Origin: Pararobbsia alpina_A
Lineage (GTDB): Bacteria > Pseudomonadota > Gammaproteobacteria > Burkholderiales > Burkholderiaceae
Reading direction: 5' to 3'
Assembly (NCBI RefSeq): GCF_965118125.1
Contig: NZ_OZ221288.1
Span: 1,984,001 to 2,048,000 of the forward strand
Length of the DNA stretch: 64,000 nucleotides
Shown: positions 55,291 through 64,000 of the stretch, piece after piece
Layout: each line of letters opens with the position of its first letter
Numbering within the stretch: position 1 is the stretch's first letter
The notes under the pieces: model-generated
What the model was told of the DNA's origin: nothing
Seen by the model: only the letters and a program-made list of their open reading frames with translations
The model's database searches: none
Position numbers and translations under genes: made by a program

Positions 55291-55734
55291 ATGAAAATCC
55301 ACCACAGCACCCAACTCGATAGCGCAGACGCATCACGCGCAAACGCGTCAAATTCCGCGAGCAGCGACGGCACGCCATCATTTCAGGACTTGCTCTCGGA
55401 GCTGAACGACTTCGCGAGCGGCACACCGACCCAACAGATGCAGGACAGGATCCTCGCGCAACTCGGCATTTCGCCGACTCAGTTGAAAAACATGTCTCCC
55501 GAAGACCGAGCGAAATTGATGCAGAAGGTCAGGCACTTGATGAGGAGAGAGGTGAATGCGCAGAGACAGGCGCAACAGGCGCAGATCGATCTGAAACAGC
55601 TTCATGCACAAATCGGTGTGCAGCAAGCGCATCAATCGGCCAGCGTGACTGCGGCAAATTCACAGGGTGCGCAGAATGATTCTGCAAAGGATCCTTCGAC
55701 AGCGCACAGCGTCAGCATCGGGGAGGTGCTTTAG
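55291..55734 (+). CDS. Hypothetical Gln/Ala-rich protein (147 aa)
   Basis: A 147-residue soluble protein starting MKIHHSTQLDSADASRANAS. Its core (MQDRILAQLGISPTQLKNMS and EDRAKLMQKVRHLMRR) is helical and ends in a Gln-rich coiled-coil-like tail. GGAGAG lies nine bases before the ATG; an upstream start would add 30 basic residues. Such Ser/Gln-rich small proteins occur beside flagellar and secretion genes, but I recognise no family. It lies upstream of the convergent LacI-family gene. Confidence 0.6.
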   Translation: MKIHHSTQLDSADASRANASNSASSDGTPSFQDLLSELNDFASGTPTQQMQDRILAQLGISPTQLKNMSPEDRAKLMQKVRHLMRREVNAQRQAQQAQIDLKQLHAQIGVQQAHQSASVTAANSQGAQNDSAKDPSTAHSVSIGEVL

Positions 55735-55788
55735 CCGGAGCCTTGCTTCGTCGTTCGATGCGAGCCCAGTGCACCCCTTCCGCATCGG

Positions 55789-56832
55789 CTACTTGTCCGC
55801 AGGCGCCGCCGTCGAATTCCGAACGATGAGCTTGGGGGCAGACGTGCGGACCACAGTGCTTTGAGAAGCACGTCCATTCATGAGATCGACAAGCAGCCCG
55901 ATACCTTTCTCTGCGAGTTCAGCGGTCGGGATGGCGACCGTCGTCAATCCGGGGCGCGATTGCCTGGCCGGAACAATGTCGGTGATGCTGACGACCGAGA
56001 GGTCCTCGGGAACGGAATAGCCGAGATCCGAGGCCGCGTTCAGCACACCGAGTGCGGGAAGGTCGTTGGACACGAATATCGCGGTCAAATCCGGACGAGC
56101 AGACAGCAAGTCCTTCGCGGCCTGATAGCCGTCATCGAACGAGTCTTCGGTGAAGCGCTCGTCGGCGGCGACGCGGCGAATCTTGGCCTCGCGCATCACC
56201 TCCTGATAGCCCGCATAGCGAGCCCGGTGAATGCCGCCTTTGGGGCTGCCGATGATCGCGCCGATACGCCGATGCCCCAACTCGACAAGGTGCTCGACCG
56301 CGATCCGCGCAGCGCCTTTGGAGTCGAACGTCACGCAAGGTATACCCGGCGGGTCATCGGCGACTTCCCATACCGAAATGACCACCGGGATTCCCCGCGC
56401 CTGAAGTCCGCGCAATTCCTCGACGGGCAAGTCGCCATGGTTCGCAACCAGCACGCCGTCCGACAGCGAGCCAGCAACCTGTTGAAGGAAGCTCGCACCG
56501 CGATCCGATTCATGGTCCGTGTTGCACACGAGCAGATGGCGTTCATGCTTGAGCGCGGAGAGGTTGGCCGCAAGCGCGAACTCCGGATAGAAGGGGTTCG
56601 TGATGCAGCTGAGCATCAACGCGAGCGTCGGTGCCTTGCGTTCGACAAGAGCGCGTGCCGTCAGATTCGGACGGTAGCCTTGTCGCTCGACTGCTTCGAG
56701 CACACGTTGTCGCGTTTCTTCTCCGACCCGTCCGCGGCCCCGCAGCACATTCGATACGGTCATGACTGAGACGCCGGCGTCTTCTGCGACCTCTCGGATC
56801 GTCACGGCCGGGGTGATGGGTTTGCTGCTCAT
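55789..56832 (-). CDS. LacI-family transcriptional regulator of the beta-galactoside locus
   Basis: A 347-residue LacI repressor. The helix-turn-helix (TIREVAEDAGVSVMTVSNVL, then RGRGRVGEETRQRVLEAVER) is followed by the hinge (GYRPNLTARAL) and a periplasmic-binding-protein-like domain (65-340) with LGHRRIGAIIGSPKG. It diverges from the ABC importer operon 218 bp away, the standard arrangement for repressor control of sugar uptake. The inducer is probably a galactoside, by inference from the target genes. A LacI-type palindrome lies before the operon. Confidence 0.92.
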   Translation of the reverse strand: MSSKPITPAVTIREVAEDAGVSVMTVSNVLRGRGRVGEETRQRVLEAVERQGYRPNLTARALVERKAPTLALMLSCITNPFYPEFALAANLSALKHERHLLVCNTDHESDRGASFLQQVAGSLSDGVLVANHGDLPVEELRGLQARGIPVVISVWEVADDPPGIPCVTFDSKGAARIAVEHLVELGHRRIGAIIGSPKGGIHRARYAGYQEVMREAKIRRVAADERFTEDSFDDGYQAAKDLLSARPDLTAIFVSNDLPALGVLNAASDLGYSVPEDLSVVSITDIVPARQSRPGLTTVAIPTAELAEKGIGLLVDLMNGRASQSTVVRTSAPKLIVRNSTAAPADK

Positions 56833-56989
56833 GGCGGATGCGTGTGTATCGGGCGGCAGGGGATGGGTGTCGCCACATTCAATCGACGCAACGCGTACTT
56901 GTCAACTCGTACCCGGGTCGAAGACCTATTGCGCGCCGAAAAAATCCAGCGTAGAGTCCGCTCAAACCAGAAACGCAGTTACCTCGGAC

Positions 56990-57009
56990 AGGCCATTCGG
57001 CCTTTTTTT
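56990..57009 (+). terminator. Terminator-like hairpin upstream of the ABC operon
   Basis: A short stem (AGGCC/GGCCT) with an ATTC loop is followed by a T-run, only about 40 bases before the ATPase start. The stem is weak. It could attenuate transcription from an upstream promoter. Confidence 0.3.
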
Positions 57010-57021
57010 AGAATCCGATGA

Positions 57022-57033
57022 TGTAACGTTAAA
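57022..57033. promoter_or_regulatory. Candidate LacI-type operator
   Basis: TGTAACGTTAAA is a near-palindrome around AACGTT, with a central CG as in LacI/GalR operators. It lies 18 bases before the ATPase start codon and the LacI gene is divergent to it. Confidence 0.45.
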
Positions 57034-57050
57034 CCAAGCTGGACGGAGAC

Positions 57051-58202
57051 ATGGCAGCCATCACACTGAAAGGCGTGACGAAGGCGTACGGAGAGCACGC
57101 GCCCGTACTACGCGGTATCGATCTGGACATCGGAGAGAACGAGTTTTGCGTCTTCCTCGGACCGTCGGGTTGTGGCAAATCCACGCTGCTTCGCATCATC
57201 GCGGGCCTCGAGGACGCGACATCGGGCGATGTGCACATCGGTGGCCAGCTCGTGAATGCAATACCCCCTGCCAAACGAGGGGTGGCGATGGTCTTCCAGA
57301 GCTACGCCCTGTTTCCCCATATGACGGTCGAAGAAAACATGGGGTTCGGGCTCAAGCTGTCAGGCGTGCCCACCGATCAGGTCAATGCCAAGGTCCAGAA
57401 AGCGGCGAAGACGCTACAGCTCGATGCGTTCCTCAAGCGCAAGCCCGCAGCGTTGTCTGGAGGGCAACGGCAGCGCGTCGCAATCGGCCGCGCCATCGTG
57501 CGTGAGCCCGGGGTGTTCCTGTTCGACGAACCGCTGTCGAATCTCGACGCGATGTTGCGCAGCCAGACGCGCGTCGAGATCGCGAAGCTCCATCGACAGT
57601 TCGCACAGGCCAGCACCGTGTACGTCACTCACGACCAGGTGGAAGCGATGACGCTGGGCGACAAGATCGTCCTGCTGCGCGCGGGCGCCGAGGCCGAACG
57701 GCTCGGCAGCATTGCGCAGATTGGCTCGCCGCTCGATCTGTATCACCGCCCGAACAGTCGATTCGTCGCGGAGTTCATCGGCAGCCCGAAGATGAATTTC
57801 CTGGGCGCGACGATCCACGCGTTGAGCCATGAGGGCGTCATCGTGCGTCTGGACACATCGAACGACGATATCCTCGTGAACGTCGATGGCTCGTCACTGC
57901 GCGCCGGGCAGGCCGTACAGCTGGGTATTCGCCCCGAACACTTCGACGACATCATCGAAGGCAAAGTGATGGCCACCGATGCCCGCGACGCGATTCAGAC
58001 GCTTCAGCGCGAAGTCACGCTTGTCGAACGGCTTGGCGAACACAGCTATCTGCATCTCGACGATCCGGCCGGAACGACGATCGTCGTAAAACAGCCCGGT
58101 GATGCGACCCATCAACCCGGCACGCGGGTCACGATCCGCTTCCGTTCCAACGCTTGTCACCTCTTCGCCGCCGACGGCAGCGCCCTACCCAAGCTTCAAT
58201 AA
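57051..58202 (+). CDS. Sugar ABC importer, ATP-binding protein (MsmK/UgpC-like)
   Basis: A 383-residue ATPase of the MalK/UgpC/MsmK group. Walker A is GPSGCGKST, the signature is LSGGQRQRVAIGRAI and Walker B is FLFDEPLSNLD. The C-terminal 130 residues contain TOBE/OB-fold parts (LGIRPEHFDDI) that in this group act in regulation. It is the first gene of the importer operon, followed after 20 bases by the binding protein gene. It energises uptake of a sugar, most likely a galactoside. Confidence 0.95.
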   Translation: MAAITLKGVTKAYGEHAPVLRGIDLDIGENEFCVFLGPSGCGKSTLLRIIAGLEDATSGDVHIGGQLVNAIPPAKRGVAMVFQSYALFPHMTVEENMGFGLKLSGVPTDQVNAKVQKAAKTLQLDAFLKRKPAALSGGQRQRVAIGRAIVREPGVFLFDEPLSNLDAMLRSQTRVEIAKLHRQFAQASTVYVTHDQVEAMTLGDKIVLLRAGAEAERLGSIAQIGSPLDLYHRPNSRFVAEFIGSPKMNFLGATIHALSHEGVIVRLDTSNDDILVNVDGSSLRAGQAVQLGIRPEHFDDIIEGKVMATDARDAIQTLQREVTLVERLGEHSYLHLDDPAGTTIVVKQPGDATHQPGTRVTIRFRSNACHLFAADGSALPKLQ

Positions 58203-58222
58203 AACAATATCCGGAGACATTC

Positions 58223-59458
58223 ATGAAACGAATCCTTGCACTCAGTGTGCTGAGTGCGGCCCTTTCTGTTGCCACGGCCGCGAGCGCCGGCACGCTTCAA
58301 TTGAACATCGCGTTCAAGGGCGCGGAGACTCGGGCAGTCTGGGAAGGCCTGATCAAGCAGTTCGAGCAGGCGAACCCCGGCGTGACGACGAAGGTGGCGT
58401 TCGTCGAAGAGGAGACCTACAAGGTGCAGCTCCCCGCGTGGCTGACGTCGGTCGCGCCCGACGTGATCAACTGGCACGAGGGTGAGCGCATGGCGTACTA
58501 CGCGCAGCGCGGCTTGCTCGAGGATCTGTCGGCGGACTGGCAGAAGAACGACTGGAACACGCAGTTCGCTTCCTTGAAGACCGCTTCGTCGTACAACGGC
58601 AAGCAGTATGCGATGCCGACGCAGTACTTCGCATGGGGCTTGTACTACCGGAAGGACCTGTTCGAGAAGGCGGGCATTAAAAGCGAGCCCACCACCTGGC
58701 AAGAGTTTCTCGACGACTGCAAGAAGCTCAAGGCCGCCGGTATCGCGCCGATCGCCGTCGGTGGCCGCGATTCCTGGACGCTTGCCGCATGGTTCGACTA
58801 TCTCGACCTGCGCATGAACGGCTATGACTTCCACATGAAGCTGATGAACGGCGAAGTCCCGTACACCGATACGCGCGTGAAGAACGTGTATCTCGCGTGG
58901 AAGACACTGATCGACAACAAGTACTTCATCGACAACCCGCTGTCGTACAGCCTCGACTCGGTGCAGCCGCTCTATATCCAGGGGCAGGCCGCGATGATGC
59001 TGATGGGCACCTTCCTGTCTCCGGGCCTGCCGCCGGCAACCAAGGCGCAAACGGGCTTCTTCAAGTTCCCTACGGTTGATCCGAAGGTTACGCCGGCCGA
59101 AGACGGCTCCGCCGAGTGCCTGAACATTCCGATGCGCGCGGCCAACAAGGCGGATGCCCGCAAGTTCCTCGCATTCATGGGCCAGCCGGATAACGACGCC
59201 ACGCTGGCCAAGGGCGTGGGGACGCTGCCCGCCAACAACAAGGCAGCGATGCCCGATGACCCGATCGCGAAGATCGGCTTCCAGATTCTTTCCGAGACCA
59301 AGGGTGGTGTGGCTCAGTTCTACGACCGCGACATGACCAAGGAAATGGCGGACGAAGGGATGAAGGGCATGCAGCGCTTCATCAGCGATCCGTCGAAGCT
59401 CGACGACATCCTTGCCGACCTCGAGAAGACGCGCAAGCGCGTCTATAGCAAGTCCTGA
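58223..59458 (+). CDS. Sugar ABC importer, substrate-binding protein
   Basis: A 411-residue periplasmic binding protein of the family-1 (MalE/UgpB) type. A Sec signal peptide (LALSVLSAALSVATAASAG) is followed by the mature protein beginning TLQLNIAFKGAETRAVWEG. Segments such as GLYYRKDLFEKAGI and WFDYLDLRMNGYDF are typical. The ATG at 58223 follows CGGAGA. The genes on both sides are parts of the same importer. The ligand is inferred to be a beta-galactoside because a beta-galactosidase closes the operon. Confidence 0.93.
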   Translation: MKRILALSVLSAALSVATAASAGTLQLNIAFKGAETRAVWEGLIKQFEQANPGVTTKVAFVEEETYKVQLPAWLTSVAPDVINWHEGERMAYYAQRGLLEDLSADWQKNDWNTQFASLKTASSYNGKQYAMPTQYFAWGLYYRKDLFEKAGIKSEPTTWQEFLDDCKKLKAAGIAPIAVGGRDSWTLAAWFDYLDLRMNGYDFHMKLMNGEVPYTDTRVKNVYLAWKTLIDNKYFIDNPLSYSLDSVQPLYIQGQAAMMLMGTFLSPGLPPATKAQTGFFKFPTVDPKVTPAEDGSAECLNIPMRAANKADARKFLAFMGQPDNDATLAKGVGTLPANNKAAMPDDPIAKIGFQILSETKGGVAQFYDRDMTKEMADEGMKGMQRFISDPSKLDDILADLEKTRKRVYSKS

Positions 59459-59474
59459 TCACGCGAGAGTCCAG

Positions 59475-60422
59475 ATGGCCACAGCCGAAACGAGAAAGTC
59501 GGTGAGCGCAGGCTCGCCCACCGATCAGCCCCGCCACCTCAGCCGCTCGTCAGGGGCACGGCTGTCGGCACCGCTTGCGAGAAAACGCAGGCGAGCCGCT
59601 GTGCTGTTCCTGTTGCCTGCATGCACGATGTTCTGCATCTATGTGATCTACCCGATCCTGAGCAGCATCGTGCTGAGTCTGTACAACTGGGACGGCATGA
59701 GCGACAAGGTGTTTGTCGGGCTTGCGAACTATAACGAGCTCTTTCACACCGATACGTTCTACGTCGCGCTGAAGAACAACGTCTTATGGCTGGTGTTGTT
59801 TCTGCTTGCCCCTCCGATCGGCCTTGCGTTTGCGCTCTATCTGAACCAGAGCGTGATGGGCATGCGGCTGATCAAGTCGCTGTTCTTCTCACCGTTCGTG
59901 TTATCGGGCGTCGTGGTCGGGCTTGTGTTCAGCTGGTTTTACGACCCGGCCTTCGGGCTGCTGAAGCTCATCATCGGCCACGGCATTCCGGTACTCGGCG
60001 ATGAGCACTACGCGACGTTCGGCGTGATCGCTGCCGCCCTCTGGCCGCAGATCCCGTTTTGCATGTTGCTCTACCTGACGAACCTCACGAGCATCAATCC
60101 GGAAATCATCGAGGCAGGACGGATGGAGGGCGCATCGGGCTGGGCATTGCTCTGGCACGTCGTGCTGCCCCAGCTGCGACCTGCCACGTTCCTCTCGGTC
60201 GTGTTGACGATCATCGGTGCGCTCCGAAGCTTTGACCTGATCGCGGTGATGACGGGTGGCGGTCCGTTCGACAGTTCGACCGTGCTCGCGTACTTCATGT
60301 ACGACCAGGCGATCAAGTACTTCCGATTCGGCTATTCCGCTGCCATTGCAGTCGTGCTGTTCCTGATCATGCTGGTCTTCATCGTGTATCAGCTGCGCCG
60401 GCTTCTTCACAACGACCGATAA
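59475..60422 (+). CDS. Sugar ABC importer, permease 1 (MalF/UgpA-like)
   Basis: A 315-residue permease with six membrane helices after a 45-residue cytoplasmic lead. The EAA motif is present as EIIEAGRMEGASGWALLWHV, the contact point for the ATPase. The ATG at 59475 follows the binding-protein stop by 16 bases. It pairs with the second permease to form the channel. Confidence 0.93.
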   Translation: MATAETRKSVSAGSPTDQPRHLSRSSGARLSAPLARKRRRAAVLFLLPACTMFCIYVIYPILSSIVLSLYNWDGMSDKVFVGLANYNELFHTDTFYVALKNNVLWLVLFLLAPPIGLAFALYLNQSVMGMRLIKSLFFSPFVLSGVVVGLVFSWFYDPAFGLLKLIIGHGIPVLGDEHYATFGVIAAALWPQIPFCMLLYLTNLTSINPEIIEAGRMEGASGWALLWHVVLPQLRPATFLSVVLTIIGALRSFDLIAVMTGGGPFDSSTVLAYFMYDQAIKYFRFGYSAAIAVVLFLIMLVFIVYQLRRLLHNDR

Positions 60423-60436
60423 CAGGGAAATCGTCC

Positions 60437-61288
60437 ATGTATCCCACTCCTGTAAGCCGTTGGAGCCCGCTGGGGCGCAAGGTCTACAAAACCTCGCTGC
60501 CCATCGCCTTGCTGATCTGGTTGCTTCCTTTGATCGCGGTGTTCGTGACGTCGATGCGTTCGACGGATGACCTGAACAATGGCAACTATTGGGGCTGGCC
60601 GGAGAAATTTGCGCTCGTCGAGAACTACCGGACGGTGCTGTTCAGCTCGCCGATGCTTCACTACTTCCTGAACAGCTGCCTGATTACGGTGCCTTCAGTG
60701 ATCGGTTCGATCGCACTGGCAGCCATGGCGGGGTTCGCGCTTGCTACGTATCCGTTCAAAGGCAACAACAGCGTGCTCGGCGTGTTCGTCGCCGGTAATT
60801 TCGTGCCGATCCAGGTGCTGATGATTCCGGTGCGGCAACTCACGTTGCACCTTGGACTGTTCAACACGCTTGAAGGGCTGATTCTTTTTCACGTGTCGTT
60901 TCAGACGGGCTTCTGCACGCTGTTTCTGCGGAACTTCATCAAGGAGCTGCCCTACGAGCTTGTCGAAGCGGCGCGCATCGAAGGCGCGAACGAATGGCAG
61001 CTGTTCTATCGAATCATCCTGCCGCTGATCGCGCCGGCTCTGGCTGCACTGGCCATTCTCGTCTTCACCTTCGTCTGGAACGACTACTTCTGGGCGCTGT
61101 GCCTGACGCAGGGTGACGACGCTGCGCCCATCACCGTGGGTGTCGCTGCGCTCAAAGGACAGTGGACCACGGCATGGAACCTTGTGTCCGCAGGCTCCTT
61201 GCTCGCTGCGTTGCCGTCCGTCGTCATTTTCTTCGCGATGCAGAAGCACTTCATCGCCGGGCTGACGTTTGGCGCCACAAAGGGCTGA
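60437..61288 (+). CDS. Sugar ABC importer, permease 2 (MalG/UgpE-like)
   Basis: A 283-residue permease with six membrane helices. The EAA motif reads ELVEAARIEGANEWQLFYRI. Its start is 14 bases after permease 1 and an AGGGAAA motif precedes it. It forms the second half of the transmembrane channel. It ends 108 bases before the beta-galactosidase gene. Confidence 0.93.
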   Translation: MYPTPVSRWSPLGRKVYKTSLPIALLIWLLPLIAVFVTSMRSTDDLNNGNYWGWPEKFALVENYRTVLFSSPMLHYFLNSCLITVPSVIGSIALAAMAGFALATYPFKGNNSVLGVFVAGNFVPIQVLMIPVRQLTLHLGLFNTLEGLILFHVSFQTGFCTLFLRNFIKELPYELVEAARIEGANEWQLFYRIILPLIAPALAALAILVFTFVWNDYFWALCLTQGDDAAPITVGVAALKGQWTTAWNLVSAGSLLAALPSVVIFFAMQKHFIAGLTFGATKG

Positions 61289-61396
61289 GCGACCACACCC
61301 GGCACACATCGCGCTTTCGCGACGTTCTGTCCATTCAATGCGGGCACGTATCCCGCGCGGCGCTTTGCGTCCCAAACATTTCAAAGAGGAATCTCC

Positions 61397-63406
61397 ATGA
61401 AGGTCGGTGTCGACTACTATCCCGAGCACTGGGACGTCTCGTTGTGGGAGCAGGATGCACGACGCATGCAGGAAGCGGGCATCACCGTGGTCCGGCTCGC
61501 CGAGTTCGCATGGTCGCGACTGGAGCCCACCGAAGGCCAGTTCGAATTCGAATGGCTCGACGACGCGATTGCCGTTCTCGCGCGGCACAATATCGATGTC
61601 GTGATCGGAACCCCGACTGCAACGCCGCCGGTATGGCTCACCCATCACTATCCGGATGTTCTTCCGGTCGACAACAAAGGCAATGCGATCTTTGCCGGGG
61701 TTCGCCTGCACCGGTGCTACAACAGCCCGTCGTTGCGCAAGTATGGCCAGCGCATCATCGAGCAGATCACGAAGCGATACGCGTCACACCCGGCGGTCGT
61801 CGGATGGCAGACGGACAACGAGCTGGCGGCGAACGATTGCCACTGCGTCAATTGCACACGGTCTTTCCGCGGCTGGCTGCAGAAGAAATACGGGTCGGTC
61901 GAGACGCTCAATCGCGAGTGGGGCACGGTTGTCTGGAGCGGGGAATACAGTGACTGGGATCAGGTCAACACGCCTCTGGGCGGTTCGCCGTACCTGAATC
62001 CTTCGTTCCTGCTCGACTTCAGGCGTTTCTCGTCCGATGCAGTTGCCGACTTTAACCGCTTCCAGGCGGCGCTGATCAGAGCGAACAGTCCCGGCAAGTT
62101 CGTGACGCACAATCTGTGGGGCTATCCCGTCGTCGCTGACTACTACGACATGTTCGACAGCATGGACTTCGCGTCGGTCGACTATTACCCGGCAACCGAC
62201 TTTCTCGATGATTCGAAGTCGAGGATGTATCACGGCGCGTTGACGCTCGATCTCACACGCGGTGTGAAGCGCAAGAATTTCTGGGTCATGGAACAGCTCA
62301 GCGGAACGCCCGGATGCTGGTACCCGATGTCACGCACGCCGTTCCCCGGGATGATTCGTGCCTACGCGTGGCAAAGCGTGTCGCGTGGGGCCGACACGAT
62401 TGTGCAGTTCCGTTGGCGTTCTGCGCGTGTCGGTGCCGAGCAGTTCTGGCACGGGCTGCTCGATCATCACGGGCAACCTGGTCGTCGCTTCGAAGAGTTC
62501 GTTCAGTTCAGTCAGGAGGCGCACAAGCTCGCGCCGCTGCTCGAAGGCACAACCCTTCGGCACGACGTGGCAATGTTGTTTTCGCACGAACAGCTCAATG
62601 CTCTGCAGATTCAGCCGCAAGCCGATGGGTTTGACTATCTGGGCAACTTCAAGCGCTTCCATGCTGCTTTGCTGAAGATGGGCGTTGGCGCGGACGTAAT
62701 AAATTGGCGCGACGATTTCGGGGGCTACAAGCTTGTCGTCGCACCGATGCTGTACCTGATTGACGAAGCGATGGCCGCGAAGCTCAAACGGTATGTCGAC
62801 AACGGCGGAACGCTTGTGTTGACCACGCGTTCGGGCGTCAAGAATATGAATAACGTGTGCCTGCCCGATCGTCTGCCGAATCTGCTGACCGAGCTTGCCG
62901 GCGTCTATGTCGACGAATACGATCCTGTGGGCAAGGATGTGCAGACTTTGAGCCTCGATTCAGGCGAGACGCTGTCGAGCAGTCAGTGGTGCGACATCCT
63001 GACGCCGGTGACGGCCGAAGCCGTCGCCACGTATTCGAGCGAGTACTTCGCGGGTGAAGCCGCGATTACGCGAAATGCGAACGCGGCAGGCGTCGTGTAC
63101 TACATCGGCACTGTGCTCGATGAACGCGCGACCCGGGTCTTGATGCGTCGTATCGCCAGCGATGCGGGTATTGAATGCGAGCTAGACCTGCCCGACGGCG
63201 TGGAAATCGCGGTACGGAGCTCGGATGAACGACGGATCGTGTTTGTGCTGAACCTTTCGAAGGAGTCGAAGGAGGTGTCGCTACCTGTTGGGGAATACGT
63301 GAGTGCGCTCTCAGATCGACGCCTGCCGGCGGGCGCCATCCAGCTGGCACCGGGCGCCGTGGAAATTCTTGTCGAGATGAACGCGACCGCAGACTCAGTT
63401 GTATAG
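61397..63406 (+). CDS. GH42 beta-galactosidase
   Basis: A 669-residue glycoside hydrolase family 42 enzyme. It begins KVGVDYYPEHWD. The catalytic acid/base is Glu 142 (WQTDNELAAND) and the nucleophile is Glu 299 (WVMEQLSG). The four zinc cysteines of the family are C107, C148, C150 and C153 (NDCHCVNC). The C-terminal half has the GH42 trimerisation and beta domains. There is no signal peptide, so it hydrolyses imported beta-galactosides in the cytoplasm. GAGGAA precedes the ATG. It closes the importer operon and explains its substrate. Confidence 0.95.
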   Translation: MKVGVDYYPEHWDVSLWEQDARRMQEAGITVVRLAEFAWSRLEPTEGQFEFEWLDDAIAVLARHNIDVVIGTPTATPPVWLTHHYPDVLPVDNKGNAIFAGVRLHRCYNSPSLRKYGQRIIEQITKRYASHPAVVGWQTDNELAANDCHCVNCTRSFRGWLQKKYGSVETLNREWGTVVWSGEYSDWDQVNTPLGGSPYLNPSFLLDFRRFSSDAVADFNRFQAALIRANSPGKFVTHNLWGYPVVADYYDMFDSMDFASVDYYPATDFLDDSKSRMYHGALTLDLTRGVKRKNFWVMEQLSGTPGCWYPMSRTPFPGMIRAYAWQSVSRGADTIVQFRWRSARVGAEQFWHGLLDHHGQPGRRFEEFVQFSQEAHKLAPLLEGTTLRHDVAMLFSHEQLNALQIQPQADGFDYLGNFKRFHAALLKMGVGADVINWRDDFGGYKLVVAPMLYLIDEAMAAKLKRYVDNGGTLVLTTRSGVKNMNNVCLPDRLPNLLTELAGVYVDEYDPVGKDVQTLSLDSGETLSSSQWCDILTPVTAEAVATYSSEYFAGEAAITRNANAAGVVYYIGTVLDERATRVLMRRIASDAGIECELDLPDGVEIAVRSSDERRIVFVLNLSKESKEVSLPVGEYVSALSDRRLPAGAIQLAPGAVEILVEMNATADSVV

Positions 63407-63521
63407 CGTTCCCGAGATTGAGACGCCACCCTGCGTGCAGCGACGATGAACCCGATGCTCGTTGCACGCAGGACCGCCAACGGGAGATAGCGGTGCGCGG
63501 CCGCCACTCGTCGCGCGAGGC

Positions 63522-64000
63522 TTATCCGATTTTGCTTTGCGTCTGGTTGTCTGTTTCAGATGGGAAAATTAAATCAAATACTCGATCCAAGACGCCTTCG
63601 TCCCCGGAAAGTAGATTTCCTTCGCCGCGCGCCGGTTCGCCTTTGAGTAGCCGCTCCTGATAACGGTCTCGCCTGTCTGCTCGCATGTAGCTCGCAGGCA
63701 AAGGGAGATCCTGTGTTCTGTCCTGTGGATCGATACCTTCGAATGTGAAAAGCCCACTCGTATCGTTGACAAAGCACGCCGGCGGACGATCGTAAGGTAC
63801 TACCACAACTCGTTGTCGCGATGCGACTTCGCTGCTTAGTGTTCGATCACCTCTAAGACGAGCCCGAAGCCGACTGCACATATCGACGAAAACGTCGTGC
63901 TTCGTGACGCGCGCATCGGAGACACTCCTCTCGCGCCACTCATGGAGGATGCATTCCTCGACGAAACTCCTCGGCACGGTATACAGAAAGGGGAACCCTT
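63522..64000 (-). CDS. Protein of unknown function, 5' end beyond the window
   Basis: A frame of at least 159 codons that runs off the right edge, continuing upstream in frame without a stop (GFPFLYTVPRSFVEECIL before the first internal start). The visible part has VVVVPYDRPPACFVNDTSG and a charged Arg/Glu-rich tail. I recognise no family. The GC content is lower than in the beta-galactosidase next to it. Only the C-terminal part of the protein can be seen, so no function is given. Confidence 0.65.
   Translation of the reverse strand, partial: GFPFLYTVPRSFVEECILHEWRERSVSDARVTKHDVFVDMCSRLRARLRGDRTLSSEVASRQRVVVVPYDRPPACFVNDTSGLFTFEGIDPQDRTQDLPLPASYMRADRRDRYQERLLKGEPARGEGNLLSGDEGVLDRVFDLIFPSETDNQTQSKIG

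Overview
The window looks like a chromosome or megaplasmid segment of a Burkholderiaceae bacterium, most likely Paraburkholderia or Caballeronia. I infer this from the high GC content, the codon usage, a DUF3331-type protein, a surface protein ending in the WVPGHW motif, and the density of LysR regulators and SDR/NmrA oxidoreductases. I see no rRNA, tRNA, CRISPR array, transposase or integrase. Placement at genus level is an inference.

Layout. From 0 to 9 kb there are two small proteins, a divergent OmpR-type two-component pair, a tandem molbindin, YceH, a low-complexity surface protein, an MFS transporter behind a promoter flanked by two identical palindromes, two small proteins and the mismatch glycosylase Mug. 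From 9.4 to 17.8 kb lies a signalling block: a 2016-residue soluble hybrid kinase with nine in-register 92-residue HAMP-type repeats, a second REC-GAF-kinase-REC protein, and what looks like the stump of an RsbW-like gene. From 17.9 to 27 kb lies the most unusual part. A sigma-54-type activator with an altered GAFTGA loop converges on a tightly packed six-gene minus-strand operon. In transcription order the operon encodes an acidic E/F-repeat glycine-zipper protein, an HExxH metallopeptidase, a 794-residue protein of unknown family, an AONS-like PLP enzyme, a GIY-YIG nuclease-type protein and an amidohydrolase. A near-consensus sigma-54 promoter precedes the operon. The octamer ACCTGTCT occurs twice upstream of that promoter and once upstream of the activator gene, so a single regulatory circuit is plausible.

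From 27.3 to 28.8 kb two adjacent genes, an exported beta-carbonic anhydrase and a DsrE-like protein, each carry a one-base indel. From 28.9 to 30.6 kb a 509-residue protein of unknown family follows a textbook sigma-28 (FliA) promoter, which suggests a flagellar-regulon function. From 30.8 to 48.9 kb is an accessory metabolic and regulatory region: NmrA/SDR oxidoreductases, AraC, LysR and MocR regulators, a fatty-acid-hydroxylase/sterol-desaturase family enzyme, a DMT exporter, a cupin and an Ohr/OsmC peroxidase. From 49 to 55.7 kb are a solitary flagellar hook protein FlgE, an MFS transporter, a FixL/FixJ-like two-component pair and a DedA protein. From 55.8 to 63.4 kb a LacI regulator diverges from an ABC sugar importer operon that ends in a GH42 beta-galactosidase, a self-contained beta-galactoside uptake and hydrolysis locus. 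The right edge cuts through a gene of unknown function.
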